From Odontocerum albicorne (taxonomy: Eukaryota; Arthropoda; Insecta; Trichoptera; Odontoceridae): a stretch of DNA of 64,000 nucleotides. The stretch is taken from contig OX463865.1 of the NCBI GenBank assembly GCA_949825065.1, forward strand, positions 17,561,763-17,625,762, in the 5' to 3' direction. This document shows, in pieces, positions 9,737 through 20,527 of the stretch; the first letter of the stretch is position 1, and each line of letters begins with the position of its first letter. The position numbers were made by a program, and so were the translations under genes. The notes under the pieces were generated by a model, which worked only from the letters and a program-made list of their open reading frames with translations, was not told where the DNA came from and did no database searches.

Positions 9737-11720
9737 CTAAAACAAATTCAAAGAAAAAATTGTAAATTTATAATTATACGTGTTGATATTTTTTTTTATT
9801 TAATTTTATTTTTACAATGTATGGTCTTTTATCGACCATTAAAAAAATTACGAAAGTAATACTCAAAGTAAAATTTTGAGTGTTTGAATACATTTAAGGC
9901 AGAAACTATCAAAGGTCTGGACTCATATCTCATGACATTCCTCCAGTTGAGACGCAACCCCACCAATAGAGGGCAGGTTCGAGGATATCATATGTTTTTC
10001 AACTCACACCCTTCTAGGTGTGAATTAAAAATAAATGACAATAAATAAGCAGTCAATACAATGAATTCAGGTAATACTCGTATAATAATATATTGTATTG
10101 TATAAATGACACTTTCGTTGTATACAGTGCCACCTGGTGGGCTTATTTCCATGTGACAATTTCTTCCAGACACCCAGAAAGATGTTTAAGTGGCCTTAAG
10201 TAAAAAAATCAGACTTGAATCCTTTTTAAAAAATCTTGGTTCCAGCGGGATTTGAACCCGCAATCTCCGAGCTGGGATACAGACGCCTTACGAACAAGAT
10301 CACGGAGGTCCCAGTTTTGCTTTATACCTTAATTGATGTTGGAATGGCGAGGGGATCCTCGATTAGGAGGCCCAACAACGACGACGAAGATATGTAAATA
10401 AAACTTGTCACAAAAATTATAAACATTTACATGTCACCGTTTCCATACATATAATAATTCTCAATTTGAACGCGTTGTTGTACTAGCAAATGCGGCACCC
10501 ATTGTGCACACATTCCATGTTGTCCATGTGAGATGCCTATGGTGTCAGCTATCACATCCACAGTCGATCGATGATCTTCCAAAACCATATCCTGTATTTT
10601 CGCTATGATTTCTGGTGTTGATGCACTTTTTGGACGTCCTGAGCGTGGATCGTCTTCAACGCTTGTACGGCCACGCTTAAACTCCAAAACCCATCGGTGA
10701 ACGGTTGGAAATGAAGGAGAAGACTCCTTCAATACTTTCACCATCTTTGCATGGATCTCAGTAGCCGATAAACCTTCCAAAACAAAGAATTTAATCACTG
10801 CACGATATTCGGATTTTTCCATTTTTAAAAAATACACTGACACGTCAACTTCAAATGGCTTGTAAACAAAGAATGAATTGACAGATCGAAATGAAATTTT
10901 GAGTACGTTCTTATGAAAGATGAAATATTAAAATGGCGCAAAAATTTTGTTTTTTTTACTGCTCCATAGATGTCGCTTTCAAAACTTATTGACTAACCTA
11001 TTATTGTATACGACTCCATTTTTATAAATGTCATACATTATACTTCTCAAATGTCACAAGACCTATGTTAGTTCGCGACGCCATCTGTGTTTTATCCAAG
11101 AATAAAAAAACCGCTCAATTTGAAAGAACCTTTATATCGAATTTTTTTCTCGTTTCACACATTAATATCACAATTGCTTTCGATTTTGTAATTTTCGTAT
11201 CTTTCTCTTAACATCTCTGATACAATTTACTGATTAAACTCTGCAATACATCTCCATTCTCCGCCAACACTACCATGTCATCTGCATACAGTAATCCGCG
11301 TACATTCCCATTCGACATTTAACATACATGTCACCAATTTTCTTCTGTGATTACATTCCCACACGAACCAGATAAATATTGAATGCATACGGAATGTAGC
11401 TTTAAAATACTAATTTCTTCAGTAAATATAATTAAGATTTAGTATTTTGTATAAAGTTTGGATTATGAAGTCACGTATAATATCAATCAGGCTTCATTTA
11501 CTTAAAATAAAACAGCGAACAAACCGTTACATTCTATCAACATTAATTGGGTACTTAAAAATCCTATTTTTTTCATATCTCCAGTTTCCTTTCACACTTT
11601 TCTACCACCATCACTTCAAGATTTAAACATGCACAGTTTGTGTCAGATTTTATCTGAATTTAAAAAATTATTGATTTATTAAAAATACTCACCGAAAACC
11701 AACAATAGAACAGTCTTCAT
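9587..11720 (-). CDS. Kazal-type secreted peptide, gene 1 (exons 1 and 2)
   Basis: Exon 1 (11720-11693, 28 nt) encodes MKTVLLLVF and ends at donor GTGAGTATTT. Exon 2 (9736-9587, 150 nt) follows acceptor TTTGTTTTAG and ends at donor GTAAGTATAG. Spliced, they give a hydrophobic signal peptide of about 19 residues (cut likely after VAA), then a Kazal domain with five of the six cysteines visible: ECPAIC, PIC, NEC and KNC. Spacings are C-3-C-7-C-14-C-6-C. The loop of 14 between cysteines 3 and 4 is longer than in classical Kazal domains (10), and the early CxxxC resembles vasotab-like insect members. Kazal domains usually block serine proteases; vasotab-like ones can act on vessels or channels, so the role is open. 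The sixth cysteine must come from exon 3 (candidate 4707-4738). Splice sites and phases match gene 2. Confidence 0.85.
9737..10117. other. intron 1 of Kazal gene 1, unassigned part
   Basis: AT-rich; a stretch with GTGTGAATT and its inverse near 10005-10030, otherwise nothing recognisable. Confidence 0.5.
10118..10314 (-). mobile_element. SINE family A
   Basis: On the minus strand: head GACCTCCGTGATCTTGTTCG, B-box-like GCGGGTTCAAATCCCGCTGG, body with AAGATTTTTTAAAAAGGATT, and tail ending in TGTCACATGGAAATAAGCCC ACCAGG. This is the most complete minus-strand copy together with 44077-44275. Confidence 0.8.
10325..10395 (+). mobile_element. SINE family B, 3' tail fragment
   Basis: TTGGAATGGCGAGGGGATCC, then GAGGCCCAACAACGACGACG: the same 3' block as in the SINE-B copies at 2540-2593 and 34420-34460. 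Head and body are missing. Confidence 0.65.
10400..11145 (-). mobile_element. mosaic of two mariner families
   Basis: Read on the minus strand: 11145-11010 is the 5' end of mariner family A (terminal CTTTCAAATTGAGCGG and upstream region). A family B mariner starts near 11005 (GGTTAGTCAATAAGTTTTG) and runs to about 10480, and family A coding sequence (CAACAACGCGTTCAAATTG) resumes. TA flanks family B on both sides. Thus B sits in A at the TA of the early coding region. Family B has lost its 3' part. Confidence 0.7.
10427..10843 (-). pseudogene. mariner transposase N-terminal half, fused frame
   Basis: The 138-codon frame begins MEKSEYRAVIKFFVLEGLSA and continues with RWVLEFKRGRTSVEDDPRSG and RPKSASTPEIIAKIQDMVLE. 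This is the paired helix-turn-helix DNA-binding region of a mariner transposase. After IADTIGISHG the sequence jumps to CAQWVPHLL, an internal deletion, and then reads into family A sequence. No catalytic Asp is present, so it has no transposase activity. Confidence 0.85.
11215..11400 (-). pseudogene. LINE reverse-transcriptase fragment with YADD
   Basis: The minus strand encodes RGLLYADDMVVLAENGDVLQ, the catalytic YADD block of a non-LTR reverse transcriptase. Upstream, in a shifted frame, lie FNIYLVRVG and KKIGDMYVKCRMG, the preceding segment. At least one frameshift separates them. The fragment ends abruptly on both sides. Confidence 0.8.
11401..11692. other. intron 1 of Kazal gene 1, upstream part
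   Basis: No repeat or coding signal found. Confidence 0.5.
11693..11720 (-). CDS. Kazal gene 1, exon 1
   Basis: 28 nt from ATG to donor GTGAGTATTT, encoding the first nine residues (MKTVLLLVF) of a signal peptide. The matching exon 1 in gene 2 is also 28 nt. A weak TATA-like CTTATAGAG lies about 45 bp upstream. Confidence 0.82.
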
Positions 11721-11904
11721 GGCTAGTTAAGTCGAGTTTGATGATAACATTCTCTATAAGCTGATTAATTTTGTTATCATGAAGCAACTCTGTTATCAGT
11801 TCTTTGAACGTATTAGGAAAATGTCGATCAATAACTATAATTCCTTGACATGTAATGATAAAAAAAAATTAGCTCGAAAAACATTTTATTTATAAAATAT
11901 ATTA
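11721..11904. other. 5' flank of Kazal gene 1
   Basis: AT-rich, with the inverted words TTATCATCA/TGATGATAA near the start; no clear promoter beyond the weak TATA-like site. Confidence 0.4.
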
Positions 11905-12164
11905 CAAAGGGTATTTCAAATTGAGCGGTTTTTTTAATTCTAGGATAAAACACAGATGGCGTCGCGAACTTGCTTGGGTCTTGTAATATTTGAGAAGTGT
12001 AATATATGATATTTATAAAAATGAAGTCGTGTACAATACAACAACGCGTTCGAATTGTTGAATTATTTTATGAAACGGTGATGTTAATTGGCCACCTAGA
12101 TCATGTGATCTGACACCGTTGGACTATTTTCTCTAGGGTTACGTGAAAAGCCAGGTCTATAAGA

Positions 12165-12650
12165 ATGACCCCTAATCAATTCCTGAGCTGAAGGACGAAA
12201 TTATTTGCGTTATTGGTGACTTATAAACGCAATTATGTCAAAATGTCTTCGAAAATTTTGACAAAAGAGTGGAAATTTGTAGAGCTGCAAGAGGTGGACA
12301 TTTGGCGGATATTGTTCATTCGCGCAGGCATGTGTAAACAATGACGCCTTTTGAACGCTCTCATTACAATGTTGCAATTTCGCTAATCGCGAGTAGTGAA
12401 TTTATTGTTACCCACTATGTTTGTGACTCGAATATAAGGCGACCTCCCTATTTACGTGTCGCCTTTTTAAATAAAGTATGACTCCCGATCAATTTCTGAC
12501 CTGAATGACGAAATTATTCGCGTTATTGGTGACTTATAAACGCAATTATGTCAAAATGTCTTCGAAACTTTTGACTAAAAAGAGTGGACATCTGTGGAGC
12601 TGCAAGAGGTGGACATTTGGCGGATATTGTTTTTTGTGTTTAAATGTCAT
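12165..12650 (+). repeat. direct duplication inside mariner A
   Basis: About 145 bp (GACGAAATTATT.GCGTTATT to GGACATTTGGCGGATATTGT) occurs twice, at 12165-12312 and 12481-12632. The 170 bp between them contain GAATATAAGGCGACC and AAATAAAG. Either two family A copies recombined or a tandem duplication occurred. Confidence 0.75.
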
Positions 12651-12752
12651 ACAATATACTTCAATGATCAATAAAAAGTTTTTTGAAATCAAAGCAAATT
12701 GTGTGTTTGTTTTATATCAAGAATTTAAAAAACCGCTCAATTTGAAAGACTC

Positions 12753-13212
12753 TATAGCGGATTGCTTATGTTTATACGTCGTGATGATCTTGATTTGTAT
12801 TCAAATAAATATAGACTCAGGAATGCGGATAAAAAAGCGAAAGTGGACAGCGGGCAAATAAATAACAAGTCTTGACAGTTGAATCAATGACAATAATAAT
12901 ATGTTTATTTCTCGGCGTGCGGGTAATTTATACAAATGAGTGAACCAGTTCGCGATACATATTCTGCCTTGCTCTAGCGCATGAATTGGCGGTAGATTAT
13001 TTATTTGTATTTGGAGACGGCTAGCCAAGTCGCAGATACTATAAATAGTAAACATTGTTGTTGTTCATAGCGTGTGACAATCCATGAATACTTCATCGGT
13101 CATTGACCCTGTATGTTTATTATTTTAACAATAATTAATTTAATTTAATTGTGTTTAACAATTCACTTATTCATTTTGACAATTATTTATTTATTTAGGT
13201 AGGTATCCTACA
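12753..13212 (-). mobile_element. solo LTR inside mariner terminal repeat
   Basis: About 460 bp related to the LTR at 20005-20527, with shared blocks ACGTCGTGATGAT.TTGAT, AGTCTTGACAGTT and TCATCGGTCATTGACCCTGT. It ends CCTACA, and its start (TATAGCGG) matches TGTAGCG with one change. Target duplication: ACTC before and ACCC after. Removing the LTR and one copy restores the mariner end GAAAGACCCTTTA. Confidence 0.82.
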
Positions 13213-13234
13213 ACCCTTTATAAACGAGGTTTGA

Positions 13235-13668
13235 TTAAAAAAAACGAAAAGCATTTATTTCATAATTACTATTAATATGTCCCCTTGAAAAGAAGTTGCC
13301 ATAGGATAAAATACAACTTCGCCAACGTTTTTTTTTTTCCAATCCGTAAAATATTCGTGGAATCCATTTTTTTGAATAGCCGTTGGCTCACCCAGTAATT
13401 TTGTAATTATCTCCTCTATGGTCGCAAAACATTGTCCTTTCAATGTCCTCTGCATCTTCATGAGCAGGAAAAGTCACAGCAGGTCATATCTGGTGAATAC
13501 GGTGGCTGCGGTATCACAACGTGGATTTTGGACAAAATTCACGAATTAGTAGTGAAGTGTGAACCGGTGCATTATCGTGTGGCAAAATCCAGAAATTGTT
13601 TGCTCACAATTCTGATAATTTTCTTCGAATTGGCTGGCTCACGCAAATGGCATAAAACCTCTTAAAAA
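13235..13668 (-). pseudogene. mariner family C transposase, 3' part
   Basis: The minus strand encodes the end of a mariner transposase in several frames: NAPVHTS-like text, then PQPPYSP-equivalent sequence, ERTMFCDHRGD, and finally WKKKNVGEVVFYPMATSF. The same blocks are much clearer at 25130-25440, 37160-37340 and 37700-37960. Frameshifts and missing 5' parts leave it inactive. Confidence 0.7.
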
Positions 13669-14589
13669 ATTGTGTCGAGTCATTTTTAAAACAAAATATA
13701 TCGCAAACATGCCAAAATGCCTTATAAATACTTGCCTGTCAAACACAAACTAGACTTGTTTGTTTTTTAAAGGTGGCCTTTTTAAAAAACAAACTGCCAG
13801 TTAAAAAAATCTCGTTTTTTTTATCAACAATCGTATACACTCATCTCTCGATTCTCAAGAAATTCACAAGAATTTTGCTTAAATTGAGGCACACTTATAT
13901 AAACATCTATGCTACCAAAAAGTCGTAAAATGAATATACTGTCCTTATAAACTTTTTAATGTAAGAATATAAAAACATGGAAAACTTTACTGACTGCCAT
14001 TATTATGTGTATCATAATTATTTATTATATTTCTAGTTTGTCTCTAAAGTACGGACTACACAAAATTCAAGTAATGTGTAAAATTATTTTCTTTTAAAAA
14101 GTATTTTTCTTAACAACGTAAATCGAGGGATATGTGTATTATTACATACTTTTTACATTCAGTGTATAATAGACAGGTGTTTTTGTGCACCCTGAATCTT
14201 TTGTGAGGCCACGGGTGTGATTTTGGACCCATACGTTTTTGTGAAGCTGTGTCAATCACATCGTCTGTGTGAAAGGAAACTCTCAAATGGAAGCAGTGTT
14301 TATCTAAATAGTAAATAATTATATTTTAAAGAGTTTAAATAATGCAATGCGTGTACTCAGGATTTCCTCTGGTGTAGCAGTTTCAGTCCCTGTTCGCTAT
14401 GCCATATACACGCACTTCTCCGCCAGCGCGCGCATTCCGCATACATACATTACATATTTATTCCTGGGAAGACTGGAAGAGATCCATCAGGCTACTTCTG
14501 AGGCTGAAACATGAATGATTGCATTATTGCTATGTGTATAGTATGTTACTCTTCATAATATCCGATTTGCTGATACAACAATTTTAAAA
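13669..14589. other. unassigned, about 900 bp
   Basis: AT-rich. There is an inverted pair of TTGTTTGTTTTTTAAA / TTTAAAAAACAAA near 13758-13795. I see no coding signal or known element. Confidence 0.45.
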
Positions 14590-15015
14590 GTATGACCGAG
14601 AGACAATATAATAAGATGGAGACCACCATATCATTCGATATTTCATAAGCAAAAGTCGTCGCGTCATTCTAGGAACTATTTATGTGTGTATCATTCGATA
14701 TTCCATAAGCAGAAATCGTCACGTAATTTTACTTACTCTTAAATATGTATAATTCGATGTCATAAGCAGAAGCCATCGCATCCTTCTACTATTTTAAGTA
14801 TGTATCATTCGATATTTCATAAGCAGAAATCGTCGCGTCGTTTTACTTACTCTTAAATATGTATCATTCGATATATCATAAACAGAAGACATCGCATCCT
14901 TCTTCTATTTTAAGTATGTATCATTCGAAATTTCGTTAGCAGGAGTCATCGCGTCATTCAACTTACTCTTTTAAGTATATATCATTCGATATTTCATAAA
15001 CAAAAGTAGTAGCGT
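14590..15015. repeat. degenerate about 59-bp minisatellite
   Basis: Seven imperfect units, each with TATCATTCGATATTTCATAA followed by GCAGAAATCGTCGCGTC or variants and an ACTTACTCTTAA spacer. Alternating spacer variants hint at a two-unit register. Confidence 0.8.
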
Positions 15016-15339
15016 TTTATTTATCATCGTATCTACTATAAGTGTTTTTTTGTTTCAATTTGATTATTTTCAAAGCGAGAGCAGTATAATTTTACAAAAA
15101 TCAATATTCGATAGCCAGTGCTTTGTAAATCAGAGGGCAAGGAATATTGAACAGAAGGTCAGGAAAAATGATAATTAGAAAGAATTGTCAGAAACACAAG
15201 GCAATATGGGAGTGTCATACAGACATAGCACTCGAAATAACTATTGACCATTCTCTCAGTGATATATATTCACTAGCCATTTAACTATATACAAAAAAGA
15301 GGACATTAAGACGAGTTCCCTACCCAGACGAGTTCCCTA
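15016..15339. other. unassigned
   Basis: No feature recognised. Confidence 0.4.
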
Positions 15340-15540
15340 TCCTATGTATGTGAATCTTCCTCGACAGCCGTCCAGAGAACTCCTGGATGACTCAATGCTC
15401 CAAAATCCTGCAGAGAAACGGCCTAGATGAAAGCGACACCCAGAACCGAAGAACATACAGCCTGAGAACGAGAAGAGCCGGCCCCAACAGCCTACCTAGG
15501 CAATGAGTTGGGACAGTGCCAGGAAGAAGAAAGAAGACCG
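15340..15540 (+). pseudogene. RTE-like LINE 3' end
   Basis: In pieces this reads NLPRQPSREL, then NRRTYSLRTRRAGPNSLPRQ, a stop, and GAGTTGGGACAGTGCCAGGA AGAAG. The same C-terminus and 3' end follow the better copy at 22690-23090. Only the last 60 codons remain and the frame is broken. Confidence 0.75.
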
Positions 15541-15879
15541 AGAGACAACATTGCCTTTTAAATTTATTTATTAACAAATAAATTATACTTAAGTGAACTT
15601 TACATAACCAGTCAAACATCAATTAAAAGACACCGTATCAACATTTTAAGGCTCGATCAATATCATAAAACCCTTACCCAGTACTCGGCTTATTTTTGAG
15701 GAATTATGATATTTGTTAAGGATTTTACTAAAATTGCTCTATCTAAGTAAATTTTGAGAATATTGTTCTGATATTTAGTACATTTTTTTTAAATCTTTTA
15801 ATAATTAAGTTTAGTTTGGTAATTCTGTAAACATTCTCCTTTCTCATCACACTCCTTACACATATACCGGGTCTCACAT
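15541..15879. other. unassigned
   Basis: AT-rich; no recognised feature. Confidence 0.4.
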
Positions 15880-16035
15880 CCCAGAAAAGCAAAAGTCTAG
15901 TTTACTGGGGACACGACAAATGAAAGGCAACAAACCCAGATCCATTAAAATTGTGTGTTCAAATTAAATTACCTGTTGTTTTTTTTCGCAAATGGTGTAT
16001 TTTATAGATTTCTTGTCATGTGTAAATAAAATAAA
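15880..16035 (+). repeat. dispersed repeat X, 3' part
   Basis: GAAAAGCAAAAGTCTAGTTT, ACAAACCCAGATCCATTAAA, TTACCTGTTGTTTTTTTTCG and the AAATAAAATAAATAAA tail, as in copy 1. The 5' half is absent. Confidence 0.7.
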
Positions 16036-16054
16036 TAAAAATCTTGAAGCTATG

Positions 16055-16315
16055 TCTACATATCGCCTGTTGAGAATCATAGTGAGGAAACTCCAAAAAA
16101 TCGATTTTTTAGTTAAGACTAGCAAATGGCACTAAAATGACTCATTTTTCGAATCGAAAGTATATTTCAACTCCTTGCCGCTTCAAAGAGTTGAAATATA
16201 CTTTCGCCACTTATGCACGTAAAAAAGGAATCATTTTAGTGTCATTTGGTAGTCTTAACTCGAAAATCGACTTTTCGGAGTTTCACCACTATGATTCTCA
16301 ACAGGATATATATGT
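16055..16315. mobile_element. foldback (palindromic) element
   Basis: Two arms of about 120 bp are inverse copies: ATCGCCTGTTGAGAATCATA on the left, TATGATTCTCAACAGGATAT on the right, down to AAGTATATTTCAACTC / GAGTTGAAATATACTTTCG around a 14-base centre (about 16170-16190). It is non-coding and long enough to form a cruciform or a hairpin RNA. Confidence 0.85.
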
Positions 16316-16680
16316 AAAGGTAAGATTTCTAAATTTCGAGTTACATCAATTATGATATCATAGTTGCAAACAGATAAACATAATATACTGTCATGCTTTA
16401 CTCATTTGCAAAGCGGTATCTTAAACAATACGCTTGAATTATAATTAGTGACTAATCAACAGGTGACTAAACGGTTTAACAAGAAGGATTCATTACGTCG
16501 CCTTTATTTGAACGAGATATCCAAACATCTTGAGACAAAAAAGTCTATTTACTGTTTTGATTCAAACGCAATTATATATAAAAAAAATTATTTGTTTATT
16601 ATTGCAGCAAATTTCAGGAAGCGCTTGAAGACAATCGTTTTCGTGTGGCATTATCAAAATGTACGATTGTATATGAACAC
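16316..16680. other. unassigned
   Basis: An open frame at 16448-16696 has no motif, an AT-driven composition, and runs into the satellite. It is not supported as a gene. Confidence 0.45.
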
Positions 16681-19427
16681 AATTGTTTGTATGTGAGAGC
16701 AAATTGAGGAATTCTGCTATTTGGTTAGTAAATTCTTCAACAATGGAAGAGTTAAGAGGGATATCGAATTGTGTCTAGCGATAGCAAAACATTGTTTGTA
16801 TGTGAGAGCAAGTTGTGAAATTCTGCTATTTGGGTTAGTAAATTCTTCAATAATTGAAGAGTTAAGAGGGATATCGAATTGTGTCTAGCAATAGCAAAAC
16901 ATTGTTTGTATGTGAGAGCAAGTTGTGAAATTCTGCTATTTGGGTTAGTAAATTCTTCAATAATTGAAGAGTTAAGAGGGATATCGAATTGTGTCTAGCG
17001 ATAGCAAAACATTGTTTGTATGTGAGAGCAAGTTGTGAAATTCTGCTATTTGGGTTAGTAAATTCTTCAATAATTGAAGAGTTAAGAGGGATATCGAACT
17101 GTGTCCAGCGATAGCAAAACATTGTTTGTATGTGAGAGCAAGTTGTGAAATTCTGCTATTTGGGTTAGTAAATTCTTCAATAATTGAAGAGTTAAGAGGG
17201 ATATCGAATTGTGTCTAGCGATAGCAAAACATTGTTTGTATGTGAGAGCAAGTTGTGAAATTCTGCTATTTGGGTTAGTAAATTCTTCAATAATTGAAGA
17301 GTTAAGAGGGATATCGAACTGTGTCCAGCGATAGCAAAACATTGTTTGTATGTGATAGCAAGTTGTGAAATTCTGCTATTTGGGTTAGTAAATTCTTCAA
17401 TAATTGAAGAGTTAAGAGGGATATCGAACTGTGTCTAGCGATAGCAAAACATTGTTTGTATGTGAGAGCAAGTTGTGAAATTCTGCTATTTGGGTTAGTA
17501 AATTCTTCAATAATTGAAGAGTTAAGAGGGATATCGAACTGTGTCTAGCGATAGCAAAACATTGTTTGTATGTGAGAGCAAGTTGTGAAATTCTGCTATT
17601 TGGGTTAGTAAATTCTTCAATAATTGAAGAGTTAAGAGGGATATCGAACTGTGTCTAGCGATAGCAAAACATGGTTTGTATGTGAGAGCAAGTTGTGAAA
17701 TTCTGCTATTTGGGTTAGTAAATTCTTCAATAATTGAAGAGTTAAGAGGGATATCGAATTGTGTCTAGCGATAGCAAAACATTGTTTGTATGTGAGAGCA
17801 AGTTGTGAAATTCTGCTATTTGGGTTAGTAAATTCTTCAATAATTGAAGAGTTAAGAGGGATATCGAACTGTGTCTAGCGATAGCAAAACATTGTTTGTA
17901 TGTGATAGCAAGTTGTGAAATTCTGCTATTTGGGTTAGTAAATTCTTCAATAATTGAAGAGTTAAGAGGGATATCGAACTGTGTCTAGCGATAGCAAAAC
18001 ATTGTTTGTATGTGAGAGCAAGTTGTGAAATTCTGCTATTTGGGTTAGTAAATTCTTCAATAATTGAAGAGTTAAGAGGGATATCGAACTGTGTCTAGCG
18101 ATAGCAAAACATTGTTTGTATGTGAGAGCAAGTTGTGAAATTCTGCTATTTGGGTTAGTAAATTCTTCAATAATTGAAGAGTTAAGAGGGATATCGAACT
18201 GTGTCTAGCGATAGCAAAACATTGTTTGTATGTGAGAGCAAGTTGTGAAATTCTGCTATTTGGGTTAGTAAATTCTTCAATAATTGAAGAGTTAAGAGGG
18301 ATATCGAACTGTGTCTAGCGATAGCAAAACATTGTTTGTATGTGAGAGCAAGTTGTGAAATTCTGCTATTTGGGTTAGTAAATTCTTCAATAATTGAAGA
18401 GTTAAGAGGGATATCGAACTGTGTCTAGCGATAGCAAAACATTGTTTGTATGTGAGAGCAAGTTGTGAAATTCTGCTATTTGGGTTAGTAAATTCTTCAA
18501 TAATTGAAGAGTTAAGAGGGATATCGAACTGTGTCTAGCGATAGCAAAACATTGTTTGTATGTGATAGCAAGTTGTGAAATTCTGCTATTTGGGTTAGTA
18601 AATTCTTCAATAATTGAAGAGTTAAGAGGGATATCGAACTGTGTCTAGCGATAGCAAAACATTGTTTGTATGTGATAGCAAGTTGTGAAATTCTGCTATT
18701 TGAGTTAGTAAATTCTTCAATAATTGAAGAGTTAAGAGGGATATCGAACTGTGTCTAGCGATAGCAAAACATTGTTTGTATGTGAGAGCAAGTTGTGAAA
18801 TTCTGCTATTTGGGTTAGTAAATTCTTCAATAATTGAAGAGTTAAGAGGGATATCGAACTGTGTCTAGCGATAGCAAAACATTGTTTGTATGTGAGAGCA
18901 AGTTGTGAAATTCTGCTATTTGGGTTAGTAAATTCTTCAATAATTGAAGAGTTAAGAGGGATATCGAACTGTGTCTAGCGATAGCAAAACATTGTTTGTA
19001 TGTGAGAGCAAGTTGTGAAATTCTGCTATTTGGGTTAGTAAATTCTTCAATAATTGAAGAGTTAAGAGGGATATCGAACTGTGTCTAGCGATAGCAAAAC
19101 ATTGTTTGTATGTGAGAGCAAGTTGTGAAATTCTGCTATTTGGGTTAGTAAATTCTTCAATAATTGAAGAGTTAAGAGGGATATCGAACTGTGTCTAGCG
19201 ATAGCAAAACATTGTTTGTATGTGAGAGCAAGTTGTGAAATTCTGCTATTTGGGTTAGTAAATTCTTCAATAATTGAAGAGTTAAGAGGGATATCGAACT
19301 GTGTCTAGCGATAGCAAAACATTGTTTGTATGTGAGAGCAAGTTGTGGCATTCTGCTATTTGGGTTAGTAAATTCTTCAATAATTGAAGAGTTAAGAGGG
19401 ATATCGAACTGTGTCTAGCGATAGCAT
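16681..19427. repeat. 110-bp satellite, about 25 units
   Basis: Head-to-tail units of exactly 110 bp beginning ATTGTTTGTATGTGAGAGCA and ending GTGTCTAGCGATAGCAAAAC. The first unit is the most diverged and the last breaks off in GATAGCATAAAAAA. Within the array, units differ by a few recurrent changes (GAGAGCA/GATAGCA, CGAATT/CGAACT, GTCTAG/GTCCAG). Each unit has a short palindrome CTTCAATAATTGAAG. Open frames across units are accidental. Confidence 0.97.
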
Positions 19428-19599
19428 AAAAAATCAATATGTTACTATAACATTTATACAACAACCGAGCAGTATCAAAATCTTTTAAGATGATAGTCAA
19501 CAACAGTTCTTTGGTGCCAGTATTGATGTACGAGAGTTAAACGTGGACGTAGAAAAAGAATTCAAGTTATCAAAAAAAAAAATTGTGGGAATATATCTA
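19428..19599. other. junction between the two satellites
   Basis: No feature recognised; the second array becomes visible gradually after 19600. Confidence 0.5.
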
Positions 19600-20004
19600 T
19601 TATAGCAAGGTTAACATGCTGACTGGATGGTAAAAACATTGAAGCTGTCAAAAAATATTGAATGTATTGAAAATATCGAGATGACTTATCGTGAATGTGA
19701 AACTCATAATCATATCCTATATTTTTTATAAGAACTAATTAAATAAATTGAAGCGGTCAAAAATATAAATTAAGATGAATATGTCTGGCAGGCTTAAGGT
19801 GAATGCCGAACTCAAATATCCTATTTTTTTTTTATGAGAGCAATTCGAATTTTTTGAAGCGGTCAAAAATATAAATTAAGAGGAATATGTCTGGCAGGCT
19901 TAAGGTGGATGCCGAACTCAAATATCCTTTTTTTTTTATGAGAGCAATTCGAATAAATTGAAGCGGTCAAAAATATAAATTAAGAGGAAAATGGCTGGCA
20001 GGCT

Positions 20005-20527
20005 TGTAGCGAAATGCTTATCTTGATACGTCGTGATGATTTTGATATGTATTCAAATAAATATATAGAACTCAGGAATGCGGATAAAAGCGAAAGTGAA
20101 TAGCGGGTAAATAATAACAAGTCTTGACAGTTGGATGAATAATGATGTTTATTTCTCTACAAGTAGGTATTTTTATAGTAGTGAGTGAACCAGCTCGCGA
20201 TACATATTCTGTCTCACTCTTGCGCGTGCACTGATTGACGGGTAGATATTTATTTGTATTCGGAACGGGCCGCGTCAATGCGTTCGCCGTATATCCCCAT
20301 CTCACTCCTGCGCGTGCTATCACGTCGGAAGCGATGTGTTCTCTTTCTACCTTGCTATGCGGTGTAAATAGTGTTCGCGTGTGAATAATGTTTCTGGCAA
20401 GTGACAATTGTAAATAATTCAGAGTTTGGTTCATCGGTCGTTGACCCTGTATGTTTACAATTTTAACAATTATTTATTTATTTATTTACAAATTATGCTT
20501 GACAATTAGGTATGTAGGTACGCTACA
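20005..20527 (-). mobile_element. solo LTR in satellite
   Basis: 523 bp beginning TGTAGCG and ending CGCTACA, with target duplication GGCT at 20001-20004 and 20528-20531. On the minus strand it has TATAAAAATACCTAC (promoter), GAAATAAAC (poly(A) signal side) and GGTCAACGACCGATGAACC near the 5' end. No internal genes are present, so recombination between two LTRs removed the body. A 4-bp target duplication fits Ty3-type integrases. Confidence 0.92.

Larger units (their letters stand above)
11905..13222 (+). mobile_element. mariner family A copy with nested LTR
   Basis: The left terminal repeat (AAAGGGTATTTCAAATTGAG, then CGG) is at 11905-11930 and its inverse is at 12730-12748, completed at 13213-13222 after a nested LTR. 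The coding remnant starts YTIQQRRVRIVELFYE-like (12030) and jumps to NWPPRSCDLTPLDYFL (about 12090), so most of the catalytic core is deleted. The 3' part (12165-12310) is partly duplicated at 12481-12650. Confidence 0.8.

Noticed and set aside
12505..12861. 118-codon open frame
   Set aside because: It crosses the mariner end and the start of the nested LTR; no protein family would span this junction.
16862..19503. Several 70-90-codon minus-strand frames in the 110-bp satellite
   Set aside because: They follow the satellite unit and contain no independent motif.
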